From Gammaproteobacteria bacterium (GTDB lineage Bacteria; Pseudomonadota; Gammaproteobacteria; Pseudomonadales; Azotimanducaceae): 34,149 nucleotides of DNA. Under the pieces are notes generated by a model. That model had not been told where the DNA came from. It saw only the letters and a list, made by a program, of their open reading frames with translations, and did not search any database. Position 1 is the stretch's first letter; each line of letters starts with the position of its first letter. The stretch is taken from contig PAPD01000044.1 of NCBI GenBank assembly GCA_002708765.1, forward strand, positions 1 to 34,149, in the 5' to 3' direction. Positions 17,096 through 25,403 of the stretch are shown piece after piece. A program made the position numbers and the translations under genes.

Positions 17096-18118
17096 ATGAG
17101 AGTACTATGTTCGTTAAATGCCAAAAAACTCAATCAGGCAGGAAAATTTGCTGCGGAGCTCGAGGAAAATGGTTTCACCGATGCCTCTACCCAGGAGAAT
17201 AAGCAGGATCCCTTCTTGCCAATAGCGGTGGCTGCGCTAGCAACAGGGAAGATTGAATTTCGAACCAGTGTATCGATCGCTTTTGCTCGGTCACCTATGT
17301 CAAGCGCCATGATGTCCTGGGACTTACAAGCAGCTTCCGGGGGGCGTTTTACTCTTGGGTTGGGGAGTCAGGTCAAGGGACATAACCAGCGAAGATTCAG
17401 TGTGCCATGGGGCCCTCCAGCTCCCAGAATGCGCGAGTATGTGCAATCGGTGAGAGCGATATGGGACTGCTGGGTTAATGGTACGGCCTTAAGTTACGAG
17501 GGAAAGCACTATCAGTTTTCGTTAATGACGCCCAATTTTACGCCTGACAAATTGGAAGGATCTACTCCCAAGATCCAAATTGCCGCGGTGGGACCGGTTA
17601 TGATGAAGGTGGCTGCGGAGGAGTGTGATGGAGTTATGTTGCATCCGTTTTGCACTAGAAAATACCTTGTAGAGAGTGTTTTTCCCATACTTAGCGCTGG
17701 TCTTGAAAAATACGGGAAGAAAAGAGAGGAATTTGAAATTTCCGGAGGTGGATTTGTGGCAACAGGGCCTGACAATCAATCGGTAAGAAAAATGTTTGAA
17801 TGGGTAAGGAGCCGTATCGGGTTTTATGGGTCAACGCCTTCTTACTGGCCTGTTTTTGAAGCTCATGATCTGAAAGATCTAGGATTGAAGCTAAATGAAA
17901 TGTCTAAAAAAGGTCTATGGGATAAGATGACCAGGGAAGTTTCAGATGATGTGGTTCATCTTTTTGCGGCAGTAGGGCGACATGATGAAATTGTTAGTGG
18001 TATTGAAGATCATTTCGGAGGTTTGACTGATATTGTGGGACTTCCTTCAGATACCCCTAGAGATCTTGTGCAGGATATCAGAATGATCGAATCCCCTGCA
18101 TCCATTAAGATTGATTAG
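17096..18118 (+). CDS. Luciferase-like monooxygenase family, TIGR03617-type (putative F420-dependent) oxidoreductase
   Basis: A 340-residue TIM-barrel protein of the bacterial luciferase-like superfamily. The motifs FRTSVSIAFARSPM, LGLGSQVKGHNQRRF and VPWGPPAPRMREYVQSVRAIWDCW are those of the TIGR03617 (MSMEG_2256-like) family, generally assigned to the F420-dependent branch and common in Actinobacteria. F420 versus FMN use is not provable from the sequence. It starts 13 bases after the second dehydrogenase, so the three genes form one transcript. It probably reduces or oxidises an intermediate of the same branched acyl-CoA pathway. A 58-base gap separates it from folE. Confidence 0.85.
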   Translation: MRVLCSLNAKKLNQAGKFAAELEENGFTDASTQENKQDPFLPIAVAALATGKIEFRTSVSIAFARSPMSSAMMSWDLQAASGGRFTLGLGSQVKGHNQRRFSVPWGPPAPRMREYVQSVRAIWDCWVNGTALSYEGKHYQFSLMTPNFTPDKLEGSTPKIQIAAVGPVMMKVAAEECDGVMLHPFCTRKYLVESVFPILSAGLEKYGKKREEFEISGGGFVATGPDNQSVRKMFEWVRSRIGFYGSTPSYWPVFEAHDLKDLGLKLNEMSKKGLWDKMTREVSDDVVHLFAAVGRHDEIVSGIEDHFGGLTDIVGLPSDTPRDLVQDIRMIESPASIKID

Positions 18119-18121
18119 GTT

Positions 18122-18139
18122 GATTGAGTGGATTCAATC
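18122..18139. repeat. Short hairpin between the oxidoreductase gene and folE
   Basis: GATTGA and TCAATC form a perfect 6-bp inverted repeat around a 6-base loop, four bases after the upstream stop. A T6 run follows about 16 bases later, too far for a standard terminator. It may be a weak transcript end of the catabolic arm or an operator for folE. Confidence 0.3.
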
Positions 18140-18176
18140 GCTTAGTGTTACGGTCTTTTTTGCTTGGTGAAGTTGT

Positions 18177-18719
18177 ATGGAAGAGCTATATCGGGAGATG
18201 ATTAAAAACCTAGGAGAAGATCCGTCGCGGGATGGATTGGTGGACACCCCTGCGAGGGCAGCTAAGGCAATGTCATTTCTGACAAGAGGGTATCAGCAAA
18301 CCATTGAGGAGATTGTTAATGGAGCGCTTTTCGACTCGGAGACAAGTGAGATGATTGTTGTAAAGGATATAGAGATGTATTCTATGTGTGAACATCATCT
18401 TCTGCCTTTTATTGGGAAATGCCATGTTGCTTATGTCCCAACGGGAAAGGTCTTAGGTTTATCGAAAGTTGCACGTATTGTTGATATGTATGCGCGCAGG
18501 CTTCAGATACAGGAAAATCTAACCAAACAGATCGCCGATGCAATAGAGAAAGTTACAAACGCGTCCGGTGTGGGTGTGATCGTTGAAGCTCAACATATGT
18601 GCATGATGATGAGAGGAGTTGAAAAACAGAATTCTTCGATGAAGACTTCGGTCATGTCTGGTAGCTTTCGTGCTGATTCGGTAACTCGTGCCGAGTTTTT
18701 ATCACTAATATCTGACTAG
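18177..18719 (+). CDS. folE: GTP cyclohydrolase I
   Basis: FolE converts GTP to 7,8-dihydroneopterin triphosphate, the first step of folate (and queuosine or biopterin) synthesis. The 180-residue protein is a compact form without the N-terminal extension of the E. coli enzyme. Zinc ligands are in [21 protein letters not shown] and [13 protein letters not shown]; the tail [13 protein letters not shown] is also canonical. The start ATG at 18177 has a weak GGTGAAG site. aroC begins 11 bases after the stop, so both are probably cotranscribed, joining folate and chorismate supply. folC lies further down in this window. Confidence 0.97.
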   Translation: MEELYREMIKNLGEDPSRDGLVDTPARAAKAMSFLTRGYQQTIEEIVNGALFDSETSEMIVVKDIEMYSMCEHHLLPFIGKCHVAYVPTGKVLGLSKVARIVDMYARRLQIQENLTKQIADAIEKVTNASGVGVIVEAQHMCMMMRGVEKQNSSMKTSVMSGSFRADSVTRAEFLSLISD

Positions 18720-18730
18720 GGACAGGACCA

Positions 18731-19807
18731 GTGCCGGGAAATTCGATGGGAGAGATGTTCAAGGTTTCAACCTTTGGCGAAAGTCATGGGGTAGCACTTG
18801 GATGTATAATAGACGGTTGCCCGCCTGGACTTGCCATTACTGAAGAGGACATACAGAAGGATCTAGATAGGCGAAAACCGGGTACAAGTAAATATGCTAC
18901 CCAGAGGAAGGAGTCTGATACTGTAAAAATACTTTCCGGAGTATTTGACGGACAAACCACAGGAACGTCAATTGGTCTTATGGTGGAGAATGAAGATCAT
19001 AGGTCTAGAGATTATTCTGAGGTAAAGAATAAATACAGGCCATCACACGCAGACTTCACATACGAAAAAAAGTATGGTGTCCGGGATTACAGGGGTGGTG
19101 GTAGGGCTTCTGCTAGAGAAACGGTTATGAGAGTAGCTGCGGGCGCGATTGCCAGGAAGTATTTGTTGGAAAAACATGGAGTAACAATTTCGGGTTATCT
19201 AGCGCAAATGGGTGACATTGTGATCGAATCGGTTGATCTTGAGGAGGTCGATAAAAATCCTTTTTTTTGCCCAGATAATTCTAAGATAAAGCGAATGGAA
19301 GAGTTGATCGAAGAGCTAAGATCCTCTGGAGATTCTGTTGGTGCAAGGATTAATATCATGGCGACAAATGTGCCGTTGGGGTTGGGAGAGCCTGTCTTCG
19401 ATAAGCTTGATGCTGATCTGGCAAAGGCGCTCATGGGCATAAATGCTGTCAAAGGTGTAGAGATTGGTGAAGGGTTCGATGTTGTTTCGAGCCGAGGGTC
19501 AGGCAATCGAGATGAAATGGATGTGTCTGGTTTTACTAGTAATAATGCTGGCGGAATTCTTGGAGGGATATCCTCGGGACAGGAAATTCTAGCTAGCATA
19601 GCTTTGAAGCCTACCTCGAGTATAACAACACCTGGGAAGACAATAGATCAGGAGGGCAATGAAACCGAAATAGTGGTTAAGGGCCGGCATGATCCCTGTG
19701 TCGGTGTCAGAGCTACACCGATTGCCGAGGCAATGATGGCTCTGGTCTTGATGGATCATTTGCTCCGTCATCGAGGTCAGAACATTGATACTTATTTGAA
19801 GTCTTAG
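18731..19807 (+). CDS. aroC: Chorismate synthase
   Basis: AroC converts 5-enolpyruvylshikimate-3-phosphate to chorismate using reduced FMN, the last common step to aromatic amino acids, folate and ubiquinone. It has 358 residues (361 in E. coli). Signature motifs: [17 protein letters not shown] near the N-terminus, [29 protein letters not shown], and GSGNRDEMD. Initiation is at GTG 18731 after GGGACAGGA, which gives the standard [20 protein letters not shown] opening. It follows folE by 11 bases. Confidence 0.98.
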   Translation: MPGNSMGEMFKVSTFGESHGVALGCIIDGCPPGLAITEEDIQKDLDRRKPGTSKYATQRKESDTVKILSGVFDGQTTGTSIGLMVENEDHRSRDYSEVKNKYRPSHADFTYEKKYGVRDYRGGGRASARETVMRVAAGAIARKYLLEKHGVTISGYLAQMGDIVIESVDLEEVDKNPFFCPDNSKIKRMEELIEELRSSGDSVGARINIMATNVPLGLGEPVFDKLDADLAKALMGINAVKGVEIGEGFDVVSSRGSGNRDEMDVSGFTSNNAGGILGGISSGQEILASIALKPTSSITTPGKTIDQEGNETEIVVKGRHDPCVGVRATPIAEAMMALVLMDHLLRHRGQNIDTYLKS

Positions 19808-19817
19808 GTTTGAGAGT

Positions 19818-19845
19818 TTGTGTTCCTGTTTTATTTGAATAGAAT
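19818..19845 (+). promoter_or_regulatory. Candidate sigma-70 promoter of asd
   Basis: TTGTGT (19818-19823), a 16-base spacer and TAGAAT (19840-19845) form a fair sigma-70 promoter in the 102-base gap before asd. An 8-bp inverted repeat overlaps the -10 box, which could bind a repressor. Confidence 0.45.
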
Positions 19846-19866
19846 TTCAACAGGTTTTAATTCTAT
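19839..19866. repeat. Inverted repeat overlapping the asd promoter -10 box
   Basis: ATAGAATT (19839-19846) and AATTCTAT (19859-19866) are perfect 8-bp inverted copies separated by 12 bases. There is no T-run after the second arm, so an operator-like site or leader hairpin is more likely than a terminator. Confidence 0.45.
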
Positions 19867-19909
19867 GCCTAATGGATTTGGTTTTCGTGAGAGGTTGGTC
19901 TTCTGAGTT

Positions 19910-20926
19910 ATGAAAGAATTTAGTGTTGCTATTGCTGGTATTACAGGGGCAGTTGGAGAAGTAATGCTAGAAATTCTGGAGTCCAGAAATTTTCCGGTGA
20001 GGGAACTTTTTCTGCTTGCTAGTAAACGATCAGTTGGAAAAAGATATCAGTACAAGTCCAAGATGCATGTTGTCAGTGATTTGGCTGATTTTGATTTCTC
20101 CCGGGCTGATATTGCGCTCTTTTCAGCGGGTGGGGATATATCAAGGGATTTCGCCCCAAAAGCAGCAAAGGCCGGCTGTGTGGTGATCGATAACACATCC
20201 TTCTTCCGCCAGCATGAAAATATCCCACTGATCGTTCCGGAAGTGAATCCTCATAAGGTTATCGATTACAAAAACGAAAATATTATTGCTAATCCTAACT
20301 GTTCTACGATCGGGCTGATGGTCGCGTTGCAACCAATTCGTTCTGCAGTGGGAATTCGTCGTGTAAATGTGGCTACATATCAGGCCGTTTCAGGAGCGGG
20401 GAAAAAAGCAGTTGAAGAGTTAGCTGGACAAACAGCCAGATTGTTAAACGCCCAGCCTGTAGAGCCCAGTGTTTTCGCGCAACAGATATCGTTTAACGCG
20501 ATTCCTCTCTGTGGAGAACTACAGGAAAACGGTTACACGACAGAAGAAATGAAGATGGTATGGGAGACTCAGAAGATCTTTGAAGACCCTGATATATTGG
20601 TTAACCCAACCTGTGTCAGAGTGCCCGTCTTTTACGGACATGGCGAAGCGATTCATCTTGAAACAAAGAAACCTATTGACGTTGAAGATGCTCTGGAACT
20701 CCTAAAAAATGCTGAAGGAGTGTCAGTGATAGACGAAAAAGATCCGGCAGATTTTCCAACAGCGGTGCGTGATGCAGCAGGACAGGATCCTGTTTACGTC
20801 GGACGTTTAAGAAAAGATATATCGAGTGATAATGGACTAAGTATGTGGATTGTTTCTGATAATGTTAGGAAAGGGGCCGCTCTTAATAGTGTTCAGATAG
20901 CCGAACTTCTTAAGGAGCACCTCTGA
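19910..20926 (+). CDS. asd: Aspartate-semialdehyde dehydrogenase
   Basis: Asd reduces aspartyl phosphate to aspartate semialdehyde with NADPH, feeding lysine/diaminopimelate, threonine and methionine synthesis. It has 338 residues. An N-terminal Rossmann motif GITGAVGEVMLEIL is followed by the active-site ANPNCSTIG with nucleophile Cys131, then the substrate-binding VRVPVFYGHGEAIHLE. This is the shorter bacterial type (gamma form with usual 337-340 residues). fimV follows one base after the stop with its ribosome site AAGGAG inside asd, as in Pseudomonas-type genomes. Confidence 0.97.
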   Translation: MKEFSVAIAGITGAVGEVMLEILESRNFPVRELFLLASKRSVGKRYQYKSKMHVVSDLADFDFSRADIALFSAGGDISRDFAPKAAKAGCVVIDNTSFFRQHENIPLIVPEVNPHKVIDYKNENIIANPNCSTIGLMVALQPIRSAVGIRRVNVATYQAVSGAGKKAVEELAGQTARLLNAQPVEPSVFAQQISFNAIPLCGELQENGYTTEEMKMVWETQKIFEDPDILVNPTCVRVPVFYGHGEAIHLETKKPIDVEDALELLKNAEGVSVIDEKDPADFPTAVRDAAGQDPVYVGRLRKDISSDNGLSMWIVSDNVRKGAALNSVQIAELLKEHL

Positions 20927-20927
20927 T

Positions 20928-22679
20928 ATGAAGATAGCCTTTAACCGAGTTCTGGAATTTCATCAGAGAGAGAAATTGCCTTCTTTCGTGGGTGTTTGTC
21001 TTTTGTCGAGTAGAAGTATTCTTAGATCCTGGTCTTGGCTATTTCTTCATGTCTTTCTTTTTTCTTTGGCCTTTCCGGCCTATTCAGTTGAATTGAAGGG
21101 AATGCGTGTTTTGTCTTCCCTAGGCCAACCATTATATGCCGAGATCGAGCTGGGAGATCTGGGTTCTTTGAATGAGGAAGAGGTCAGAGCGGGCATTGCT
21201 TCAGAAGAGGATTTCGAAAGAGTGGGAGCTGAGAGAGAATCATATCTCGCGGACATCAATTTCAGTTTATCGTTCAGAGCAGATGGGTCGGGAGTGGTCC
21301 GGGTGGCTTCCCGAGATCCTTTCGATAATCCTTTTCTCAATTTTATTGTCGAGGTGGTATGGCCCTATGGGCGAGCTCTTAGAGAATATGCCGCGATAAT
21401 CGAACCGGGAAATCAAGGAGTCTCGGTCTCGACTTACGGACCGATAAAAGAAAAGGATACGCTTTGGAGTATTGCTAAAAAACTCAGGCCTAGCAGAGCA
21501 ATAACGGTTCAACAGATGATGCTGGCTATTCAACGAAACAACCCTGACTCTTTTCTTGATGGTAATATTAACTTATTGCGTTCCGGCGCTTTCCTGAAAG
21601 TTCCTAGGCTGGTGGAAATCGGAATAGAGTCAGCTGAGGACGCTATAAGCGAAGTTCGAGAGCAAATTTATGAATATCAGGAAGCTAGAGGTCGGGGCAT
21701 GCGAAGCTCTTCGAATGGTTCAGAAGGAAGGCTCAAGAGCGCTGTTCCCGAACTAAGATTGTTGTCGGTCTCTGAGAAAAATAACCTAGATGAAAGAAGT
21801 ATTCTGGATGAGCGTTTTGCGGAACAAGAGGTTCGGTTAACGAGAACTTTGGACCAGTTGAATGAGGCGAATGAATCGATATTGGGTTTGACTGCCAGGG
21901 TTGAGGAATTGTCTTCCCAGTTAGATCTGATTAACGAGACTATCGCGAGCAAAGATGAAGAAATAGCGGCGTTGAAAAGAGAACTGAGGCGAAAGGATAA
22001 AGAGACGCTTGATATGGGGAAAATACTCGAAGTTTTCAGGTCAATTCATCCTGCTCTGGGCGATCCGTGGTGGGCAGCTGGAGCTATTTGCGGTTCTTTC
22101 TTTACTTTGATTTTAGTTTTTTTGCTATTTCGCAGGAAACGCGAGAAAAATGATGATCTGATTGATTCGTATTCGTCTGATTTGGTTGAGCCTGAACTAA
22201 CGAATGAGAATTTACCCGACATTGATAAGGTTTCACCGGAGTTGGCTCCCAACGAAAACCCCAAGTCGGCCGATGGTGCTATGTTCACTGATGGTGTCAG
22301 TGAAGTCCGGATAAGAGAACATGATGACGAAAAGGCTGTTGATGCCGCATCGGATGTTAATGAAGAATCGGTTAATGCGACTGAATCAACTAGTAGCGAT
22401 GAGCCAAAAGATGTGATGGTAGAAAAAGTTCCCGAGGAGGTAAACGAGAGTTCCGAACCAACCGAGTTCCAGACAGAATCTTCTGATAAAAATGAGGATA
22501 GTGAAGATGATGGACTTGAAACCATTTCATCCAAGTTAGATCTTTCAAGAGCATACATAGAGATGGGCGATAGTGTGGGTGCCAGAGCCTTGCTTGAAGA
22601 GATTATTATCGAAGGTGATTCCGACCAAAAAACTGAAGCCAGGGAGTTGTTGATCAAGATCGAAATGCAGCCCGACTAA
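20928..22679 (+). CDS. fimV: FimV-family polar hub protein, compact form
   Basis: FimV is an inner-membrane, peptidoglycan-binding protein that organises the cell pole and type IV pili/type II secretion in Pseudomonas relatives. In order: a hydrophobic signal segment (about 36-53, ending FPAYS); the FimV N-terminal domain (VELKGMRVLSSLGQPLYAEIEL); a LysM-like region (about 170-225, DTLWSIAKKLRP); a coiled coil (about 280-365); one transmembrane helix (about 382-402, ICGSFFTLILVFLLFRRK); a long acidic cytoplasmic stretch; and a C-terminal TPR-like FimV domain (KLDLSRAYIEMGDSVGARALLEEII). At 583 residues it is much shorter than the 900 or so of Pseudomonas. The stop overlaps the truA start (TAATG). 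Confidence 0.9.
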   Translation: MKIAFNRVLEFHQREKLPSFVGVCLLSSRSILRSWSWLFLHVFLFSLAFPAYSVELKGMRVLSSLGQPLYAEIELGDLGSLNEEEVRAGIASEEDFERVGAERESYLADINFSLSFRADGSGVVRVASRDPFDNPFLNFIVEVVWPYGRALREYAAIIEPGNQGVSVSTYGPIKEKDTLWSIAKKLRPSRAITVQQMMLAIQRNNPDSFLDGNINLLRSGAFLKVPRLVEIGIESAEDAISEVREQIYEYQEARGRGMRSSSNGSEGRLKSAVPELRLLSVSEKNNLDERSILDERFAEQEVRLTRTLDQLNEANESILGLTARVEELSSQLDLINETIASKDEEIAALKRELRRKDKETLDMGKILEVFRSIHPALGDPWWAAGAICGSFFTLILVFLLFRRKREKNDDLIDSYSSDLVEPELTNENLPDIDKVSPELAPNENPKSADGAMFTDGVSEVRIREHDDEKAVDAASDVNEESVNATESTSSDEPKDVMVEKVPEEVNESSEPTEFQTESSDKNEDSEDDGLETISSKLDLSRAYIEMGDSVGARALLEEIIIEGDSDQKTEARELLIKIEMQPD

Positions 22680-23479
22680 TGCGGACTGCTCTGGTTGTGT
22701 CATATAACGGCAATTCTTACCATGGATGGCAGGCTCAGCCGAATGCTATCCCTACCATACAAGAGGAACTTACGGGCGCTGTTAGCAGGGTTGCCGATCA
22801 TCCGGTACGAATCATATGTGCAGGAAGGACCGACGCCAAGGTTCACGCAACCAAGCAGGTTGTTCATTTTGATTCTGAAGCCGATCGTTCTGAAACCGCA
22901 TGGATTCGGGGGGTTAATACCTATCTTGGTTCCGAGATAAAGGTTCAAGCAGCGATCAGGGTCCCGCCTCATTTTGATGCGAGGAGGTCTGCACTGTCCA
23001 GGCGGTATCTTTATCTAATCAATAATAGCGAATACCCTTCATCACTAATGCATCATTACCTTACTCAGGAAGCCAGGAAGCTGGATTCGAACAGGATGCA
23101 TCTCTCGGGCCAGAGCTTGCTGGGTGAGAATGACTTTAGTAGCTTCCGTGCGGCCAATTGTCAGTCACTCACGCCAATGCGAAATTTAATGAACTTGTCT
23201 GTTTCTCGCTGGGCAGATGTTGTTGTTATAGATGTAAGAGCGAATGCATTTCTTCAACATATGGTAAGGAATATAGCTGGCGCTTTAATCGAAGTAGGGG
23301 CGGGAAAAAAAGAACCAGACTGGTTAGAAGGTCTGTTAGCTTTGAAAGATAGAACCGTCGGTCCGAAAACAGCCCCGCCAAACGGCCTTTTTTTAGTTGA
23401 CGTGGAGTATTCCGAATCAATGGGAATTCCTTCCGGACCTAATCTCCCTCACTTCTTCCAGTTTTATCGCCCGGATTAG
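22679..23479 (+). CDS. truA: tRNA pseudouridine(38-40) synthase
   Basis: TruA isomerises uridines 38-40 in the anticodon arm of many tRNAs. The 266-residue protein has the catalytic Asp in CAGRTDAKVHATKQVVHFD, the RYLYLINN strand, and the FLQHMVRNIAGALIEVGAGK motif of the family. Its ATG overlaps the fimV stop by one base, so it is translationally coupled to fimV. This asd-fimV-truA-trpF order is conserved in Pseudomonas-type gammaproteobacteria. Nothing unusual was seen in the catalytic residues. Confidence 0.97.
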   Translation: MRTALVVSYNGNSYHGWQAQPNAIPTIQEELTGAVSRVADHPVRIICAGRTDAKVHATKQVVHFDSEADRSETAWIRGVNTYLGSEIKVQAAIRVPPHFDARRSALSRRYLYLINNSEYPSSLMHHYLTQEARKLDSNRMHLSGQSLLGENDFSSFRAANCQSLTPMRNLMNLSVSRWADVVVIDVRANAFLQHMVRNIAGALIEVGAGKKEPDWLEGLLALKDRTVGPKTAPPNGLFLVDVEYSESMGIPSGPNLPHFFQFYRPD

Positions 23480-23536
23480 TTTCGAAGACAAGGTTTTGTT
23501 ACCATTTGTTTTTTTTTTGCGGATATCTCCTTCTAA

Positions 23537-24169
23537 ATGCGTCGGACGAGAGTAAAAATATGTGGTATCACGACTTCAGAGGACGCAAGACTGGCCTGCC
23601 TTTCTGGAGCAGACTCTATTGGCCTTAATTTTTTTTCGAAGAGCAAGAGGAAAGTCTCGCTTTGTGACGCTAAGAAAATAGCAGGATTGGTACCCCCTTT
23701 TGTTTCCAGGGTAGGGCTTTTCGTAAATCCGTCTGCAGCATATGTTAAGGAGGTTATTGAATCTGTGCCTCTAGATATTCTTCAGTTTCATGGCCAGGAA
23801 TCCTCAGATTTTTGTGGGGCCTTTGGCATGCCATACATAAAGGCGTTGCCGGCGTTAGATCCCACTCAGATCTCAGGTGACGCAACCAATTTTGGAAGTG
23901 CTGCAGCAATTCTTCTCGATACAAGTATTGATAAGAAATTTGGAGGTACGGGAGTGGCGTTTGATTGGAACATTGTTCCAGAATTGAATCAACCCATTAT
24001 CATTGCGGGTGGGTTGAATTCGGATAATGTCTGCCAGGCCATCTCTATGACTCGCCCCTATGCGGTAGATGTTAGCAGTGGTGTTGAAGGGAATGGAAAG
24101 AGAAAGGACTATGAGATGATGAAAAAATTTGTATTTGAAGTTGGCAAAGCTGATAGATTTCTATCGTGA
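23537..24169 (+). CDS. trpF: Phosphoribosylanthranilate isomerase
   Basis: TrpF catalyses the Amadori rearrangement of phosphoribosylanthranilate to CdRP in tryptophan synthesis. It is a stand-alone 210-residue TIM barrel, not fused to TrpC as in enteric bacteria. Visible motifs are [15 protein letters not shown] (catalytic Cys at the first strand), LQFHGQES, and GTGVAFDW with the catalytic Asp followed by [11 protein letters not shown] and DVSSGVEG. The start is ATG 23537. The 57-base gap from truA has a T10 run but no stem, so readthrough is likely. trpB starts inside the last four bases (GTGA). Confidence 0.97.
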   Translation: MRRTRVKICGITTSEDARLACLSGADSIGLNFFSKSKRKVSLCDAKKIAGLVPPFVSRVGLFVNPSAAYVKEVIESVPLDILQFHGQESSDFCGAFGMPYIKALPALDPTQISGDATNFGSAAAILLDTSIDKKFGGTGVAFDWNIVPELNQPIIIAGGLNSDNVCQAISMTRPYAVDVSSGVEGNGKRKDYEMMKKFVFEVGKADRFLS

Positions 24170-25389
24170 GCGCTTCATTCGAAGATAGTGATTACAAATA
24201 TATGTACCCTGATGAGCGCGGGCACTTCGGGAATTATGGCGGAAAATTTGTTTCCGAAACATTAATGGGCCCGCTTGAAGACCTTGAGAAAGAATATCTC
24301 CGCCTCAGAGAGGATAGTTTTTTTCTCGATGAGCTTGATGAAGACTTACGGAATTACGTCGGCCGGCCATCTCCACTTTATTACGCCGAGAGGCTTACCA
24401 GAGAAGTAGAAGGTGCCCATATCTTTCTTAAACGCGAAGACCTGAATCATACGGGGGCCCACAAAATAAATAACTGTATTGGCCAGGCCTTGCTAGCGAA
24501 AAATATGGGAAAAAAAAGAATAATTGCCGAAACTGGTGCGGGTCAGCACGGAGTAGCTTCGGCAACTGTCGCTGCTAGATTCGGCCTGGAGTGTCAGGTT
24601 TATATGGGCAGTGAAGATATAAAGAGGCAGAGCCTGAACGTGTACCGGATGAAATTACTGGGTGCTGACGTTGTCCCAGTTTCCTCAGGTAGCAGAACAT
24701 TAAAAGATGCATTGAATGAAGCGATGCGTGACTGGGTAGCCAACATTGATAATACCCATTACATCATCGGAACGGTGGCGGGTCCGCACCCTTACCCTAT
24801 GATCGTCCGAGATTTCCAGTCTGTCATTGGCAAAGAGACCAGAAAACAGTTCCTAGAAAAAAATGGTTGTCTTCCTGATGTTCTTGTTGCGTGTGTGGGG
24901 GGAGGCTCCAACGCGATCGGAATTTTTCATTCCTTTCTGGGAGATTCCTCGGTTAGTCTCGTTGGGGTAGAGGCTGGAGGGTTAGGGTTAGAATCTGGCC
25001 AGCATGCTGCGCCCTTAAACAGGGGCAAAGTCGGAGTTTTGCATGGAAACCGGACCTATCTCATGTCCGATGAGAGAGGACAGATAGTTCAGACGCATAG
25101 TATTTCTGCAGGACTCGATTATCCTGGCGTGGGCCCTGAGCATGCGTTGTTAAAAGATATCAGAAGAGTAGATTATGTTACTGTCGAAGATGCCGAGGCG
25201 ATGGATGCCTTCCGTAGGCTGAACCTCCTGGAGGGAATACTGCCTGCTCTTGAATCATCGCATGCTGTTGCTTATGCAATTAAGCTAGCTAAAAAAATGA
25301 AAAAAGAACAATCGATAGTGGTTAACCTCTCTGGTCGAGGGGATAAGGATATTCCCACCGTAGCTGAACTTGACGGTATTACTATCTAG
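24166..25389 (+). CDS. trpB: Tryptophan synthase beta subunit
   Basis: TrpB condenses indole and serine to tryptophan with PLP. The product has 407 residues and starts at GTG 24166, overlapping trpF. The PLP lysine is Lys100 in the HTGAHKINN motif. Further signatures are [11 protein letters not shown] (indole/serine site), the phosphate loop [11 protein letters not shown] and the C-terminal LSGRGDKDI. The N-terminus [16 protein letters not shown] is standard for the TrpB1 group that partners with TrpA. trpA starts 14 bases after the stop, so an alpha-beta tunnel complex is expected. Confidence 0.98.
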   Translation: MSASFEDSDYKYMYPDERGHFGNYGGKFVSETLMGPLEDLEKEYLRLREDSFFLDELDEDLRNYVGRPSPLYYAERLTREVEGAHIFLKREDLNHTGAHKINNCIGQALLAKNMGKKRIIAETGAGQHGVASATVAARFGLECQVYMGSEDIKRQSLNVYRMKLLGADVVPVSSGSRTLKDALNEAMRDWVANIDNTHYIIGTVAGPHPYPMIVRDFQSVIGKETRKQFLEKNGCLPDVLVACVGGGSNAIGIFHSFLGDSSVSLVGVEAGGLGLESGQHAAPLNRGKVGVLHGNRTYLMSDERGQIVQTHSISAGLDYPGVGPEHALLKDIRRVDYVTVEDAEAMDAFRRLNLLEGILPALESSHAVAYAIKLAKKMKKEQSIVVNLSGRGDKDIPTVAELDGITI

Positions 25390-25403
25390 GAAAACGTTAG
25401 GCT

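Noticed and set aside
22046-22657. A 203-codon minus-strand open frame, rich in serine, opposite the end of fimV
   Set aside because: It mirrors the acidic Glu/Asp-rich part of FimV, whose codons read as Ser/Thr on the other strand. It has no recognisable domain, and the plus-strand gene is well supported.
23508-23520. T10 run between truA and trpF as an intrinsic terminator
   Set aside because: No stable stem precedes it; only a 4-5 bp imperfect pairing is possible.
23480-23536. Trp attenuator or leader peptide before trpF
   Set aside because: The gap is 57 bases, with no short frame rich in Trp codons and no competing hairpins.
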